DNA of 64,000 bases from Kosakonia arachidis (GTDB taxonomy: Bacteria; Pseudomonadota; Gammaproteobacteria; Enterobacterales; Enterobacteriaceae), in NCBI RefSeq assembly GCF_900116535.1, contig NZ_FPAU01000002.1, positions 1 through 64,000 of the forward strand, given 5' to 3'. Positions 1 through 7,922 of this stretch are shown piece after piece. Both the position numbers and the translations under genes were made by a program. A model generated the notes under the pieces. That model made no database searches, was not told where the DNA came from, and saw nothing but the letters and a program-made list of their open reading frames with translations. Every line of letters begins with the position of its first letter. Position 1 is the first letter of the stretch.

Positions 1-192
1 GCGGGCGTTCTCCTCTTCAAGTGACTTAAGCCGCTTTACCTCAGGGACTTCCATGCCGCCAAACCTATTGCGCCAGGCATAGAAAGTAGCGTCTGAAATA
101 GCATGCTTGCGGCAGAGTTCCCGGGCAGAAACCCCGGCTTCGGCCTCGCGGAGGATACTGATAATCTGTTCGTCGGAAAAACGCTTCTTCAT
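1..192 (-). mobile_element. IS3-family transposase OrfA, 5' part (runs off window)
   Basis: The minus-strand frame from the ATG at 192 stays open to base 1 and encodes the helix-turn-helix start of an IS3-family OrfA. It begins MKKRFSDEQIISILREAEAG and continues with a typical LCRKHAISDATFY recognition-helix region. This N-terminus resembles the IS407 group. The C-terminal coiled coil and OrfB would lie left of the window, so I cannot say whether the element is intact. It is the first of several different IS3 relics stacked in bases 1-6400. Confidence 0.8.
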
Positions 193-249
193 GGGGGTGT
201 CCTCATGTGGCTTATGAAGACATTACTAACATCACGGTGTATTAATCAA

Positions 250-358
250 CGGGGAGCAGGTCACGGAAACGCCCAGACGGTCAGATACTTCGGCGACGGA
301 ATAACCGCTGACGGACGGCTTCTTCCTTAAATTCAGGTGTAAATCGCGGTGTGCCCAT
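250..358 (-). pseudogene. IS3-family OrfA remnant (second type), deleted and frameshifted
   Basis: From the ATG at 358 the minus strand reads MGTPRFTPEFKEEAVRQ. After a small deletion and frame change it continues as GYSVAEVSDRLGVS, then stops matching. This is the N-terminus of a different IS3-family OrfA from the one at 1-192. It breaks off at about 250 in a stretch containing GTTGATTAAT, and a closely similar stretch recurs at 19530-19557. That shared stretch is probably an IS terminus. No function remains. Confidence 0.65.
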
Positions 359-359
359 A

Positions 360-546
360 CGCTCCTCCTTGTATCTCGAAAGTGGATTACTATGAACTGG
401 CTTAGATTTGGCAAGGTCTGTGTAGTCCGATTCCTCCCGGGGTTATTGAAGCCCGCAGCATAGCGATTGACGCACAGGCTGAGCCGTTCATCTGAAGCCC
501 GAACAGTTGTCCGAACTTCAAATCGTATTGGCAAGGAGGGGTATAG
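360..546 (+). other. Non-coding 5' flank of the IS110 element
   Basis: About 185 bases separate the OrfA relic from the IS110 start codon and contain no convincing gene. Elements of the IS110 group are known to encode their bridge RNA in this non-coding 5' end. The stretch is therefore the place to look for one. I cannot define its fold or guide loops by eye, nor the exact left boundary of the element. Confidence 0.35.
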
Positions 547-1514
<968 letters not shown>

Positions 1515-1817
1515 ACGGGCGCTAAAGACAGTTGCTATGCTCAAACTATAGGGCAGGATTGTCTACCGTGGCGGGGTCAGTCCAACTCACCTTAGTCGCG
1601 TGTCCACTAATGATGGGTAGGATCAGAGATCCTCATTGGCAGTGGTACTAAAAACTGAAGGGACTACACATCAAGTTAAAGATAAATTCTCTCTTATTTC
1701 CAATAAAATATGCGAAAAATCCTTGTAATTTAAAGCGAGTGAAATATAACCATCTATTACTATCTTTGACGCCTTATATAGTTTTTATAACTAAGTCGAT
1801 GATTAATATCATAGCGA
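1515..1817. other. IS termini and AT-rich spacer
   Basis: No gene is seen. Bases 1555-1583 resemble an IS3-type end (GACCCCGCCACGG on the minus strand). Bases 1586-1626 are the left copy of a ~40-bp terminus that recurs inverted at 5933-5972. From about 1640 base composition drops sharply to the AT-rich island and leads to the stop codon of the UvrA-like gene. Confidence 0.5.
1586..1626 (-). repeat. Inverted repeat, left copy, of an IS3-type terminus
   Basis: The reverse complement of this segment contains CATTAGTGGACACGCGACTA. It matches 5933-5972 over about 40 bases with two substitutions and one single-base indel. The two copies face each other across the AT-rich peptide-maturation operon. 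Confidence 0.8.
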
Positions 1818-3956
1818 TTATTCATTGATGAACTCTCCAATTAGTTTTTTGTCGGTGTTATTTAGTTTAATCCGGTACGGAAAATATTTGTAGCAGGCTT
1901 CTTCATGGTCTGCAACTATAATGGTTCTGCCATCTTTCGAAAGATTTATAAAAAAAGTGGCTAAAGTATGTATTTCTAGAGTATTCAAACCTCGGAAGGG
2001 TTCATCTATACCATATACAAGGGCTTTTGATTTTAAAGATTTTAGTATTTTTATCCGTACATTTTCACCACCAGACAAAGTAGCTATAGCTTGGCCTAGA
2101 ATCAAATGTCCCAGTAAGATTTTTTTAGCATCAAGTAATATTTGACAAATATTATCGTCAAAGTCAAAATAAAAAATAGCTTCATCTAAAGTCATGTTCC
2201 ATATATCAATAACACTTCTTTCCTTTATTCTAAATGTGCTTAACCTTTTATTGAACCCTGTACCATGACATTCCTTACATTCTATCTTTGAAATGGATTG
2301 AAAATCATTCCCGTGTGAAATATATCCAGAGCCATGACAATTTTGACAAACACCCTCATTACCTGTATGGTTTGAAAAGAAATTTTTATTTTTTTTGAAT
2401 TTTTTTGAAAATAAATAAAAGATTTTATCTGAAAGTCCTAATGTTGTTGCTACATTTGAATTAGAGTTTCCGACTAGGGGTTTTTGGTTTATGTATATAT
2501 AGTTTTTAAAATAATAAGGCAAATACTCTCTTAATAGAGTTGACTTGCCAACTCCTGAAATACCAATAACTAAATTTAGGTCTCGTTCATGAATTTTTAT
2601 ATCTACTCCATGATAATTATATATATCGCTATTTATCTTGATGTCAACGATGCTAGTATATTTTGGAATGTCTGATTTAAAAAAAACAGATTGTGATTTA
2701 GTGTACTCCTTGAAATCTACTCTTTCCCCTCCATATTTACCTCCACCCCACCCGAGAACAATAATATTATTTTCAGAGTTGTAAAACATGTCATGGTGAT
2801 CGATCAAAATAAGTGTGTGATTTTTGGATAAAGAAATTATCTTGTCATACATAATTTCTTTTTCCTTTGTGGAAAGTCCAGCTAGAGGCTCATCGAGTAC
2901 AATCAATAAATCCATTAATTGAGTATTAAAAACCTGAACTAACTTTATTCTTTGAAACTCTCCTCCTGACAAAGATGGTATCGTTCTGTTAAAAAATAAA
3001 TATCCTAAATTTAATGATAAAGCCGTATTGGAAAAATCTAATAATCTTTGAAGAGAAAAAGTTAGCTTTTCACTTTCCGATGATGCCTTTACATCTTTCA
3101 ACCATGGAACAATTTCGCAAAATGGAGTACACATTAACTCCCCGATGGATATGCCACTAATTTTAAAATCATGGTGTTTGTGCGAATATTTACGCCCATA
3201 ACATTCAGAACATATTACTTCAGAAAAAAAACCACTACTAATTGATGCTGTTGGAAGCATTAATTTTCCGGTCATAATGCCAAAGTATCTAGTTGTCCTG
3301 CTTGATAATGAGTTTGTTTTCTTGAATCGAATGGTGTACTTATTATCACTTTCTCCATAGAGAATCGATTGTTGCTCATTTTTAGTTAATTGGAAGAATT
3401 TTTTATTGTAATCAATTCCAACATCCGAGCAATATTTTATTAATATATCAGAATAGAAATCTTTATATTTGCTCCAGCATCTGATTGGGATGTCTTTAAT
3501 CTTTGAATTAAAATCAATTAATTTGAATAAATCTAATTTTTTTTCATATCCAATACCTAGGCATTTGGGACATGCATTTTCCTCTTTGTTAAGTATAAAA
3601 AATTCGTATGGCATATTTAAGAGAATAGAAAAAATTAATGCTATATGATGGTTTATATTGAAGTATGTTCCTATTGTGGAGCGTATATTATTATTTGTGT
3701 TGATTTGCTTAATAGGTACAGTCACACTCATATTTGAGTAGGACTTGACGCGGAAGTTGGGTTCAAATATTACATCAGAATACATTGAATTAAATTCATA
3801 TAATCCAATTTGGGATATTGTATCATATGCAAGAGATGACTTACCGCTTCCAGATGGACCGGTAATAAGATTAACTGCCTTTTTTTTAATAATAACGTCT
3901 ATGTTTTTTAAATTGTTAGTCTCAATTCCCTCAATCTTGATATATTCTGGTTTCAT
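1818..3956 (-). CDS. UvrA-like double-ATPase protein of the peptide cluster
   Basis: This 712-residue protein has the full UvrA ground plan in shortened form. It has a Walker A at residues 33-41 (GPSGSGKSS), a zinc pair C129/C132 with partner pair C249/C252, a signature LSGGE at 329-333 and a Walker B ending LDEP at 354-357. The second half has Walker A GISGVGKST at 465-473, zinc pairs C537/C540 and C560/C563, LSGGE at 628-632 and IDEP at 650-653. Bacterial UvrA is about 940 residues, so roughly a quarter is missing, probably insertion and UvrB-binding parts. It starts 4 bases after the radical SAM gene stop and is co-transcribed with it. UvrA paralogues in antibiotic clusters (DrrC type) act in self-resistance. 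A role in immunity to, or handling of, the peptide product is my inference. The gene is strikingly AT-rich. Confidence 0.85.
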   Translation of the reverse strand: MKPEYIKIEGIETNNLKNIDVIIKKKAVNLITGPSGSGKSSLAYDTISQIGLYEFNSMYSDVIFEPNFRVKSYSNMSVTVPIKQINTNNNIRSTIGTYFNINHHIALIFSILLNMPYEFFILNKEENACPKCLGIGYEKKLDLFKLIDFNSKIKDIPIRCWSKYKDFYSDILIKYCSDVGIDYNKKFFQLTKNEQQSILYGESDNKYTIRFKKTNSLSSRTTRYFGIMTGKLMLPTASISSGFFSEVICSECYGRKYSHKHHDFKISGISIGELMCTPFCEIVPWLKDVKASSESEKLTFSLQRLLDFSNTALSLNLGYLFFNRTIPSLSGGEFQRIKLVQVFNTQLMDLLIVLDEPLAGLSTKEKEIMYDKIISLSKNHTLILIDHHDMFYNSENNIIVLGWGGGKYGGERVDFKEYTKSQSVFFKSDIPKYTSIVDIKINSDIYNYHGVDIKIHERDLNLVIGISGVGKSTLLREYLPYYFKNYIYINQKPLVGNSNSNVATTLGLSDKIFYLFSKKFKKNKNFFSNHTGNEGVCQNCHGSGYISHGNDFQSISKIECKECHGTGFNKRLSTFRIKERSVIDIWNMTLDEAIFYFDFDDNICQILLDAKKILLGHLILGQAIATLSGGENVRIKILKSLKSKALVYGIDEPFRGLNTLEIHTLATFFINLSKDGRTIIVADHEEACYKYFPYRIKLNNTDKKLIGEFINE

Positions 3957-3960
3957 TATA

Positions 3961-5379
3961 TTAATTGCTCTTTTTAATTATTCTATATAAATCCTCAATA
4001 AGAAAATTAAGTGTTTTCTTTGAATGTATACAGAACCTTTCATCTAGTGAGTTGATAGTATTCCCATTCTGGCAATGTGATGCATTAATAGGACATCCAC
4101 CACCACATATGCCTAATGCCTCACATGATAAACATTCATCTTTATTTAAAGGTGTCAATTGTGACCATTCAATGAATAGCGGGTCAATATTTGCATTAAA
4201 AAATTCATCTTTAATCGAAGTCTTAAAATACTTTCTTTCGGCAATACAGCCATGACAGACTCCAACACTTCCATCAGGTGTAATCACAATTTGAGATCCA
4301 GCCGTTGCTGCGCAATCTGAGAAATAGACTTTCGATTTGGAAAAAGCTTTAAGCTTTCGCATCATGCGATCTTCATAAATGCCAGCGGCTCGCAGATCAT
4401 GAAATATATCAATAATAAAATCAGAGGCTTTGTTATTATATTCATCACTAACAATATATGACTCATCTGACATTAAAATATTAAACCCAAACCCTTTTAT
4501 TTCATAATCAGATATTAATTTTAGTATCTTCTCCTTATCTTTAATCGTTTCTTCCGTTAATGTAACTGAAAGAGAGATGGCTACATCAAATTTCTTAGCC
4601 AAGTCCAGTATTTCTATAACTTTGGAATAAGTTTCCCTTCCCGCAACATCTATACGTTGTGCATTTGCTTCTTCAGAGCATCCATCAATAGAAATAGCGA
4701 TAGACACCCCTAACTCCTTGAGACGCTTTAATCGATGCTCATTAAGTAAAAGACCATTTGTAATAACAGATAACTCGACATTTTTAAGAGCTGGCTCTAT
4801 AAGAGTCAATTCTTTTACCCGTAACGCTACATATTCTAAAACAGAGAAATTGAGGAGTGGTTCACCTCCATAAAATATTATGGCAGGTTTATTGTCCGGA
4901 TTGACGTTGCCAGATAACTGTATTTGTCTAATAAAAAAAGACAGTGACTGTTCAGCCATTTCTTTGGTCATTCTGTTGGATGAGAATTTTTCTCTCCTTT
5001 CTGGAACATTGTTACCTAAGAAACAATATTTACATGCTAAATTGCACTGTTCAGTTAAAATAAAATAACAAACATTAACTGATGGGGCTGGTATTCGTGA
5101 CCGAACAAATTTTAAAACATTGTCATCTTCAGCATCACTTTGCGTGATTATTTTATATTTATCAAGTTCTTCAATTAGAGGTAATAAAGATGATGGGGCG
5201 GAATTTAAAGAAATAGAAGATTGATCATTCAAAAAAACCAGCAATTCTTTATACTGTTTTTTTGACAGATAAACAGGTTTCATTCGCAATGAATGGTATA
5301 ATGCAACAGCATCATTAAGTTCAAAGCAATGAGTAAAACGAGATAAAGAAATCAATTTATTCAACCCACTCCATATCAT
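3961..5379 (-). CDS. Radical SAM/SPASM peptide maturase
   Basis: This 472-residue protein has the radical SAM cluster motif CxxxCxxC at C112, C116 and C119. The SAM-binding GGEP follows at 171-174 and an IDG at 231-233. The C-terminal SPASM region carries cysteines 356, 375, 378, 416, 419, 425, 429, 436 and 450, in the usual CxxCxxxxxCxxxC arrangement, and would bind auxiliary Fe-S clusters. Residues 30-100 may be a peptide-recognition (RRE-like) domain, but I cannot confirm this. The start at 5379 overlaps the end of precursor B by 23 bases, so translation is probably coupled. Such enzymes install thioether, C-C or epimer modifications on precursor peptides, and the cysteine-rich neighbours are the obvious substrates. 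Low GC suggests horizontal transfer. Confidence 0.9.
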   Translation of the reverse strand: MIWSGLNKLISLSRFTHCFELNDAVALYHSLRMKPVYLSKKQYKELLVFLNDQSSISLNSAPSSLLPLIEELDKYKIITQSDAEDDNVLKFVRSRIPAPSVNVCYFILTEQCNLACKYCFLGNNVPERREKFSSNRMTKEMAEQSLSFFIRQIQLSGNVNPDNKPAIIFYGGEPLLNFSVLEYVALRVKELTLIEPALKNVELSVITNGLLLNEHRLKRLKELGVSIAISIDGCSEEANAQRIDVAGRETYSKVIEILDLAKKFDVAISLSVTLTEETIKDKEKILKLISDYEIKGFGFNILMSDESYIVSDEYNNKASDFIIDIFHDLRAAGIYEDRMMRKLKAFSKSKVYFSDCAATAGSQIVITPDGSVGVCHGCIAERKYFKTSIKDEFFNANIDPLFIEWSQLTPLNKDECLSCEALGICGGGCPINASHCQNGNTINSLDERFCIHSKKTLNFLIEDLYRIIKKSN

Positions 5380-5515
5380 CGTCGTCTAGATAGCCCCTAC
5401 AGCTACATGCACAAGTACATGAATTGCATGCCACACACGCACACCTTGCCATTGTTGTTACATCAGCTAAAATAGAACCATATAATTCATTGAATTGATT
5501 TTCAGTAGCAACCAT
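5357..5515 (-). CDS. Cys-rich RiPP precursor candidate B (52 aa)
   Basis: The ATG at 5515, behind a GGGAG 11 bases upstream, opens a 52-residue peptide. A leader containing NELYG (residues 9-13) precedes a core with seven cysteines at 25, 27, 30, 33, 35, 37 and 39 (CACVACNSCTCACSCRG). An acidic tail DDDD then leads to the ending MEWVE. A longer in-frame start at 5575 is possible but adds an implausible aromatic N-terminus. The gene begins 2 bases after the stop of candidate A and overlaps the maturase start. Layout and Cys spacing match candidate A, so I read both as substrates of the radical SAM enzyme. Metal binding (a metallothionein-like role) is the main alternative. Confidence 0.8.
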   Translation of the reverse strand: MVATENQFNELYGSILADVTTMARCACVACNSCTCACSCRGYLDDDDMEWVE

Positions 5516-5517
5516 AA

Positions 5518-5688
5518 TCAAAAACTCTCCCACTCGAAACCAGAAATAGTACTTCCAGTACAGGAACAGCGACAATTACACATACAGCCTGTACATTGCC
5601 CAATACATTGCGCAGCAAGTTCAATAGAGTCAAAATCAGGAATTTCACCATACATTTCAGAGTATGCGGCAAGACTATATTCAATCAT
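5518..5688 (-). CDS. Cys-rich RiPP precursor candidate A (56 aa)
   Basis: The ATG at 5688 opens a 56-residue peptide in the minus strand, with an in-frame stop 6 bases upstream fixing the start. The leader contains SEMYGE (residues 10-15) and the core has seven cysteines at 28, 32, 35, 37, 39, 41 and 43 (CIGQCTGCMCNCRCSCTG). The ending is FEWESF. Shared with candidate B are the Y-G leader motif, the CxCxCxC run followed by xG, and a C-terminal E-W. A weak AGGA lies about 10 bases upstream of the ATG. It is the first gene of the operon. Confidence 0.8.
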   Translation of the reverse strand: MIEYSLAAYSEMYGEIPDFDSIELAAQCIGQCTGCMCNCRCSCTGSTISGFEWESF

Positions 5689-5740
5689 ATATCATTCATC
5701 CTATGAAAAAATTAAAACAGGAAAGTCAATTAGCATTTTA

Positions 5741-5768
5741 AACATACACTTTTTACATGGTTAATCAA
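5741..5768 (-). promoter_or_regulatory. Candidate sigma-70 promoter of the peptide operon
   Basis: On the minus strand TTGATT (5768-5763) and TATGTT (5746-5741) are separated by 16 bases and lie 53 bases upstream of the first precursor ATG. The surrounding sequence is uniformly AT-rich, so chance matches are easy. Confidence 0.35.
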
Positions 5769-5932
5769 GTTTGTTTAATACTATGATTTTTATGGATTTT
5801 AGCCGAACTGGAGATGGTTATAATTACCATACTCATGTAATTTATTGATTTTATTATTTTTATATGCCTATATCCTTCGTTTTAGTCATTAATAAAATCA
5901 GCTAATACCTGATACAGATCAAATCTATGATC

Positions 5933-5972
5933 CTGATCTTACCCACCATTAGTGGACACGCGACTAAGTGAG
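5933..5972 (+). repeat. Inverted repeat, right copy, of an IS3-type terminus
   Basis: This copy contains CATTAGTGGACACGCGACTA and is the left end of the IS3 relic whose OrfA starts at 6000. It is the partner of 1586-1626. A more diverged copy of the same terminus is visible near 10219-10247. Confidence 0.8.
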
Positions 5973-5999
5973 TAAACTCTCAGCCAGCGGTGATTACTC

Positions 6000-6352
6000 A
6001 TGACAAAACCAGCATCGACCAGCAAAACGGCCCGTAAATAGTACACACCTGAATTTCTCGATGAAGCCCTGAAACTAGCTGAGCATATTGGTATCGCTGC
6101 CGCTGCCCGTGAACTCAGCCTGTATGAATCCCTGCTCTATACCTGGCGCAGTAAACAACAGCAACAGATGACCTCGTCAGAGCGCGAGAATGAACTGGCT
6201 GCCGAAAATGCGCGCCTGAAGTGCCAACTGGTGAAGCGTGATGAAGAACTAGCTATTCTCTAAAAGGCCGCGACATACTTCGCGAAGCGCCTGAAATTAA
6301 GCATATCTTCATCGAAAACATCAGGCTGAGTTCCGTGTCAAAGCCATGTGAC
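6000..6352 (+). pseudogene. IS3-family element remnant (OrfA with stop codon, OrfB start)
   Basis: From the ATG at 6000 the frame reads MTKPASTSKTARK, then an in-frame TAG replaces the expected Gln, then YTPEFLDEALKLAEHIG and the rest of an OrfA up to a further stop near 6262. OrfB-like sequence (KHIFIE, then RVKAMC out of frame) follows to about 6350 with small deletions. A related relic lies on the minus strand at 44190-44704. The element is inactive. Confidence 0.8.
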
Positions 6353-6660
6353 GGGCACTTTTTCTGGGAATTTTTCAGCACGTACGTGGGGGCGCTTAGA
6401 ATGCTAACAAACGACTGCTTTCCGTCGCCTTCCAATTGCACGTTTTCACACTGTGGAAAATTAGCCTTGGTTTTTCTGGCAGACCATCCCAATGTTGGTC
6501 TCGTTTTCTGGCAGAGGTCAGATGTGGCGATAGCAATGGCGACTTTTGTCCACGGACATGTTCCAACAACGCAGCAGGATCATACAAGTGATGCATGATA
6601 TTACCCGGTCTGCAAAATGCCTTTTTCTGGCTTGCTTCTTTTCGGCGTTTCCAGGTATAG
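6353..6660. other. Gene-less junction between IS remnant and satellite-phage leader
   Basis: Short frames occur on both strands, but none has a recognisable product or a good ribosome-binding site. The stretch joins the IS3 relic to the P4-type leader that begins at about 6655. Confidence 0.4.
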
Positions 6661-6692
6661 TTTTCCCGCAGCCGCAAAATCGGCAGCCGGGC

Positions 6693-6716
6693 GTAGGAAC
6701 CCGAGCGAAACAAAGG
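6693..6716 (+). promoter_or_regulatory. Upstream antisense target (seqA-like) of P4-type cassette 1
   Basis: GTAGGAA (6693-6699) and AACAAAGG (6709-6716) are complementary to TTCCTAC (6865-6871) and CCTTTGTT (6850-6857) in the antisense RNA segment. In phage P4 the CI RNA pairs with a site upstream and one downstream of itself in the same leader. This is the equivalent upstream site. Confidence 0.6.
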
Positions 6717-6811
6717 CGACACCAGACGCGCCATGCGTCTTTTTTGTGTCTGTGCTCTCGTGCACCCATTATTTGCGCACTGTTTTTTAGCCGTTGCAGC
6801 ATCTTCATAAT

Positions 6812-6891
6812 GGTGGCTCGGGCAGGGCAGCCTTCGGGCTGGCCGGTTTCCTTTGTTGCCGGTATTCCTACCCCCGTCCGGGCTACCACCC
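6812..6891 (+). ncRNA. C4/CI-type antisense RNA, cassette 1
   Basis: The segment starts GGTGGCTCGGGC and ends GTCCGGGCTACCACC, which can close a terminal stem. Inside is the hairpin CAGCC-TTCG-GGCTG. This matches the layout of the C4 antisense RNAs of P1/P7 and the CI RNA of P4, which terminate or block expression of the downstream lytic/replication operon. Three internal segments, CCTTTGTT (6850-6857), TTCCTAC (6865-6871) and GCTACCACC (6882-6890), are complementary to sites at 6929-6936, 6898-6904 and 6909-6917. The first two also match upstream sites at 6693-6716. The downstream site overlaps the AAGGAGG of the next gene. The family call is by pattern and was not run against a covariance model. 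Confidence 0.75.
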
Positions 6892-6897
6892 ATGAGC

Positions 6898-6940
6898 GTA
6901 GGAACTCCGGTGGTAGCTGTATTCAGCTAACAAAGGAGGT
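6898..6940 (+). promoter_or_regulatory. Downstream antisense target (seqC-like) overlapping a ribosome-binding site
   Basis: The segments GTAGGAA (6898-6904), GGTGGTAGC (6909-6917) and AACAAAGG (6929-6936) are perfectly complementary to the antisense RNA at 6850-6890. The last one includes the Shine-Dalgarno sequence of the ATG at 6948. Pairing would therefore mask translation and could also alter leader termination. Confidence 0.65.
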
Positions 6941-6947
6941 TGCCCTT

Positions 6948-7172
6948 ATGGCTACGACCCTCACCCTTGACGATCTCAGACATCTTGAACACCTGCGCAA
7001 TATCGGCCATCTGGTCAGTGAACTGGCAGCGGAACAGGACAAGGCGACCGCCCGCCGCGATCCGGCTGAGCGTCTGCAACTTCTTTCCCTGATTTACCTG
7101 ATGACGGATCAACTCGATGCCGTGATCGAGCGCTGCAATCAGCGCTGGCTCGACGGGGAGGAACAGGAATGA
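6948..7172 (+). CDS. Small P4-type leader-operon protein (74 aa)
   Basis: The ATG at 6948 follows AAGGAGG by 8 bases and gives a 74-residue protein starting [10 protein letters not shown]. Residues 8-30 ([20 protein letters not shown] region) and the C-terminal [13 protein letters not shown] block closely match the second small protein of cassette 2 (32143-32361). Its first seven residues instead match the start of the first protein of cassette 2 (31952). The gene thus looks like an in-frame fusion, caused by loss of the intervening reading frame. Databases often name such leaders 'Icd-like' or 'Ash'. Biochemical function is unknown. A longer upstream start (6546) would run through the antisense RNA and is unlikely. 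Confidence 0.65.
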   Translation: MATTLTLDDLRHLEHLRNIGHLVSELAAEQDKATARRDPAERLQLLSLIYLMTDQLDAVIERCNQRWLDGEEQE

Positions 7173-7453
7173 AGCAGCCGTTACCGCCCGTACCGCGCCC
7201 TGCGCTTCACCGACCGCAGCGGCGGTGTCTCCCGTCGCCGGGTTATCCTGCACTTCCCCGAACAGATTGCACCGGAGGAGCGCGATCCGCACCTGAAGGA
7301 TAACTTCGCCTAGAACACGCTCAGCCTCAGCATGTTCGACAAGACTTGTCGAACATGCTGAAGGAGTATGGCCTGAACTATGAAAAGCGCCGGACAAATA
7401 AGGGGATGCAGACTAACCTGATGCTGAAAGAGGAAAGCAACGGCGACTGGTGA
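7169..7453 (+). pseudogene. P4-type primase/helicase (alpha) remnant
   Basis: The frame at about 7188-7313 contains YRALRFTDRSGG and RRVILHFPEQIAPEERD, ending in TAG. A second fragment at 7343-7453 reads SNMLKEYGLNYEKRRTNKG and ends ESNGDW. Both pieces resemble the C-terminal part of the P4 alpha replication protein, with the segment between them lost. A perfect palindrome (7329-7359) sits at the junction. Recognition is from memory of the family, so confidence is moderate. Confidence 0.55.
7329..7359. repeat. Perfect 15-bp inverted repeat with 1-base centre
   Basis: AGCATGTTCGACAAG (7329-7343), one A, then its exact reverse complement (7345-7359). The right arm belongs to the native primase reading frame. 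The left arm interrupts it, so the palindrome probably arose by a fold-back rearrangement at a deletion junction. Confidence 0.85.
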
Positions 7454-7482
7454 GAGTGCGCAGTACACCGCCTGGTCGCGCA

Positions 7483-7920
7483 ATGGCCGAACAACTGAAA
7501 TCAGAGGGGAAAACGCTCAACGAGTTAGTCGCTAAAAAAGCTAAATCCCTGTTTGGCTCCCAGGCAAACTTTAATAGCCTCACTGAAGTACAAAAAAATC
7601 AAATATATGCGGGTATTGTGGAATCCGCGGGCAAGTCCAACCCGCAAGTGAACATGAAAATGATGCAGCTCTCACGTTTAGGAAAAGGGCTCGTCGTTCT
7701 CTCGATTGCAATTTCTGTTTATGAAATTTATACCGCTGACGATAAGGTCTCAGAATCGGGGCGGCAAATAGCGATAAACAGCGCAGGTATTGCCGATGCT
7801 GCCGCAGGCGGCGCGATGGCGGGATTGATGTGTGGGCCAGGTGCACCTGTTTGCGTACTTATCGGCGGCTTTGTCGGCGGAGCTCTTGCCGCATGGGAAA
7901 TGGGGCGTTTGTGGAATTGA
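7483..7920 (+). CDS. Gly-rich membrane toxin-like domain, probably an orphan effector C-terminus
   Basis: The frame is open from 7450 and the likely mature part starts at MAEQ (7483), giving 145 residues. A charged N-terminal half precedes a hydrophobic segment (GKGLVVLSIAISVYEIYTA). A long Gly/Ala-rich stretch follows (ADAAAGGAMAGLMCGPGAP and GGFVGGALAAWEMG) with glycine-zipper spacing. Such C-termini occur in polymorphic or type VI effectors thought to insert into membranes. No secretion or PAAR/Rhs domain is attached and no good ribosome-binding site precedes it, so it may be a detached toxin module fused to phage debris. The downstream gene starts 2 bases after its stop and is the likely immunity gene. 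The family is not firmly recognised. Confidence 0.5.
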   Translation: MAEQLKSEGKTLNELVAKKAKSLFGSQANFNSLTEVQKNQIYAGIVESAGKSNPQVNMKMMQLSRLGKGLVVLSIAISVYEIYTADDKVSESGRQIAINSAGIADAAAGGAMAGLMCGPGAPVCVLIGGFVGGALAAWEMGRLWN

Positions 7921-7922
7921 TT

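Noticed and set aside
232..534. 100-codon minus-strand frame
   Set aside because: Only its C-terminal third resembles an IS3 OrfA. The start lies in the IS110 flank and the frame joins unrelated sequence, so it is a chance fusion.
5502..5684. 60-codon hydrophobic minus-strand frame over the precursor genes
   Set aside because: It is the shifted frame of candidate A. The Cys-rich frame has a paralogue, a defined start and operon fit.
5357..5688. Cys-rich peptides as metallothioneins
   Set aside because: Not fully excluded, but the overlapping radical SAM/SPASM gene and leader-like N-termini fit a RiPP precursor better.
6546..7172. Extended 208-codon version of the small P4-type protein
   Set aside because: It would translate through the antisense RNA and its targets. 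The AAGGAGG-led ATG at 6948 explains the conserved part.
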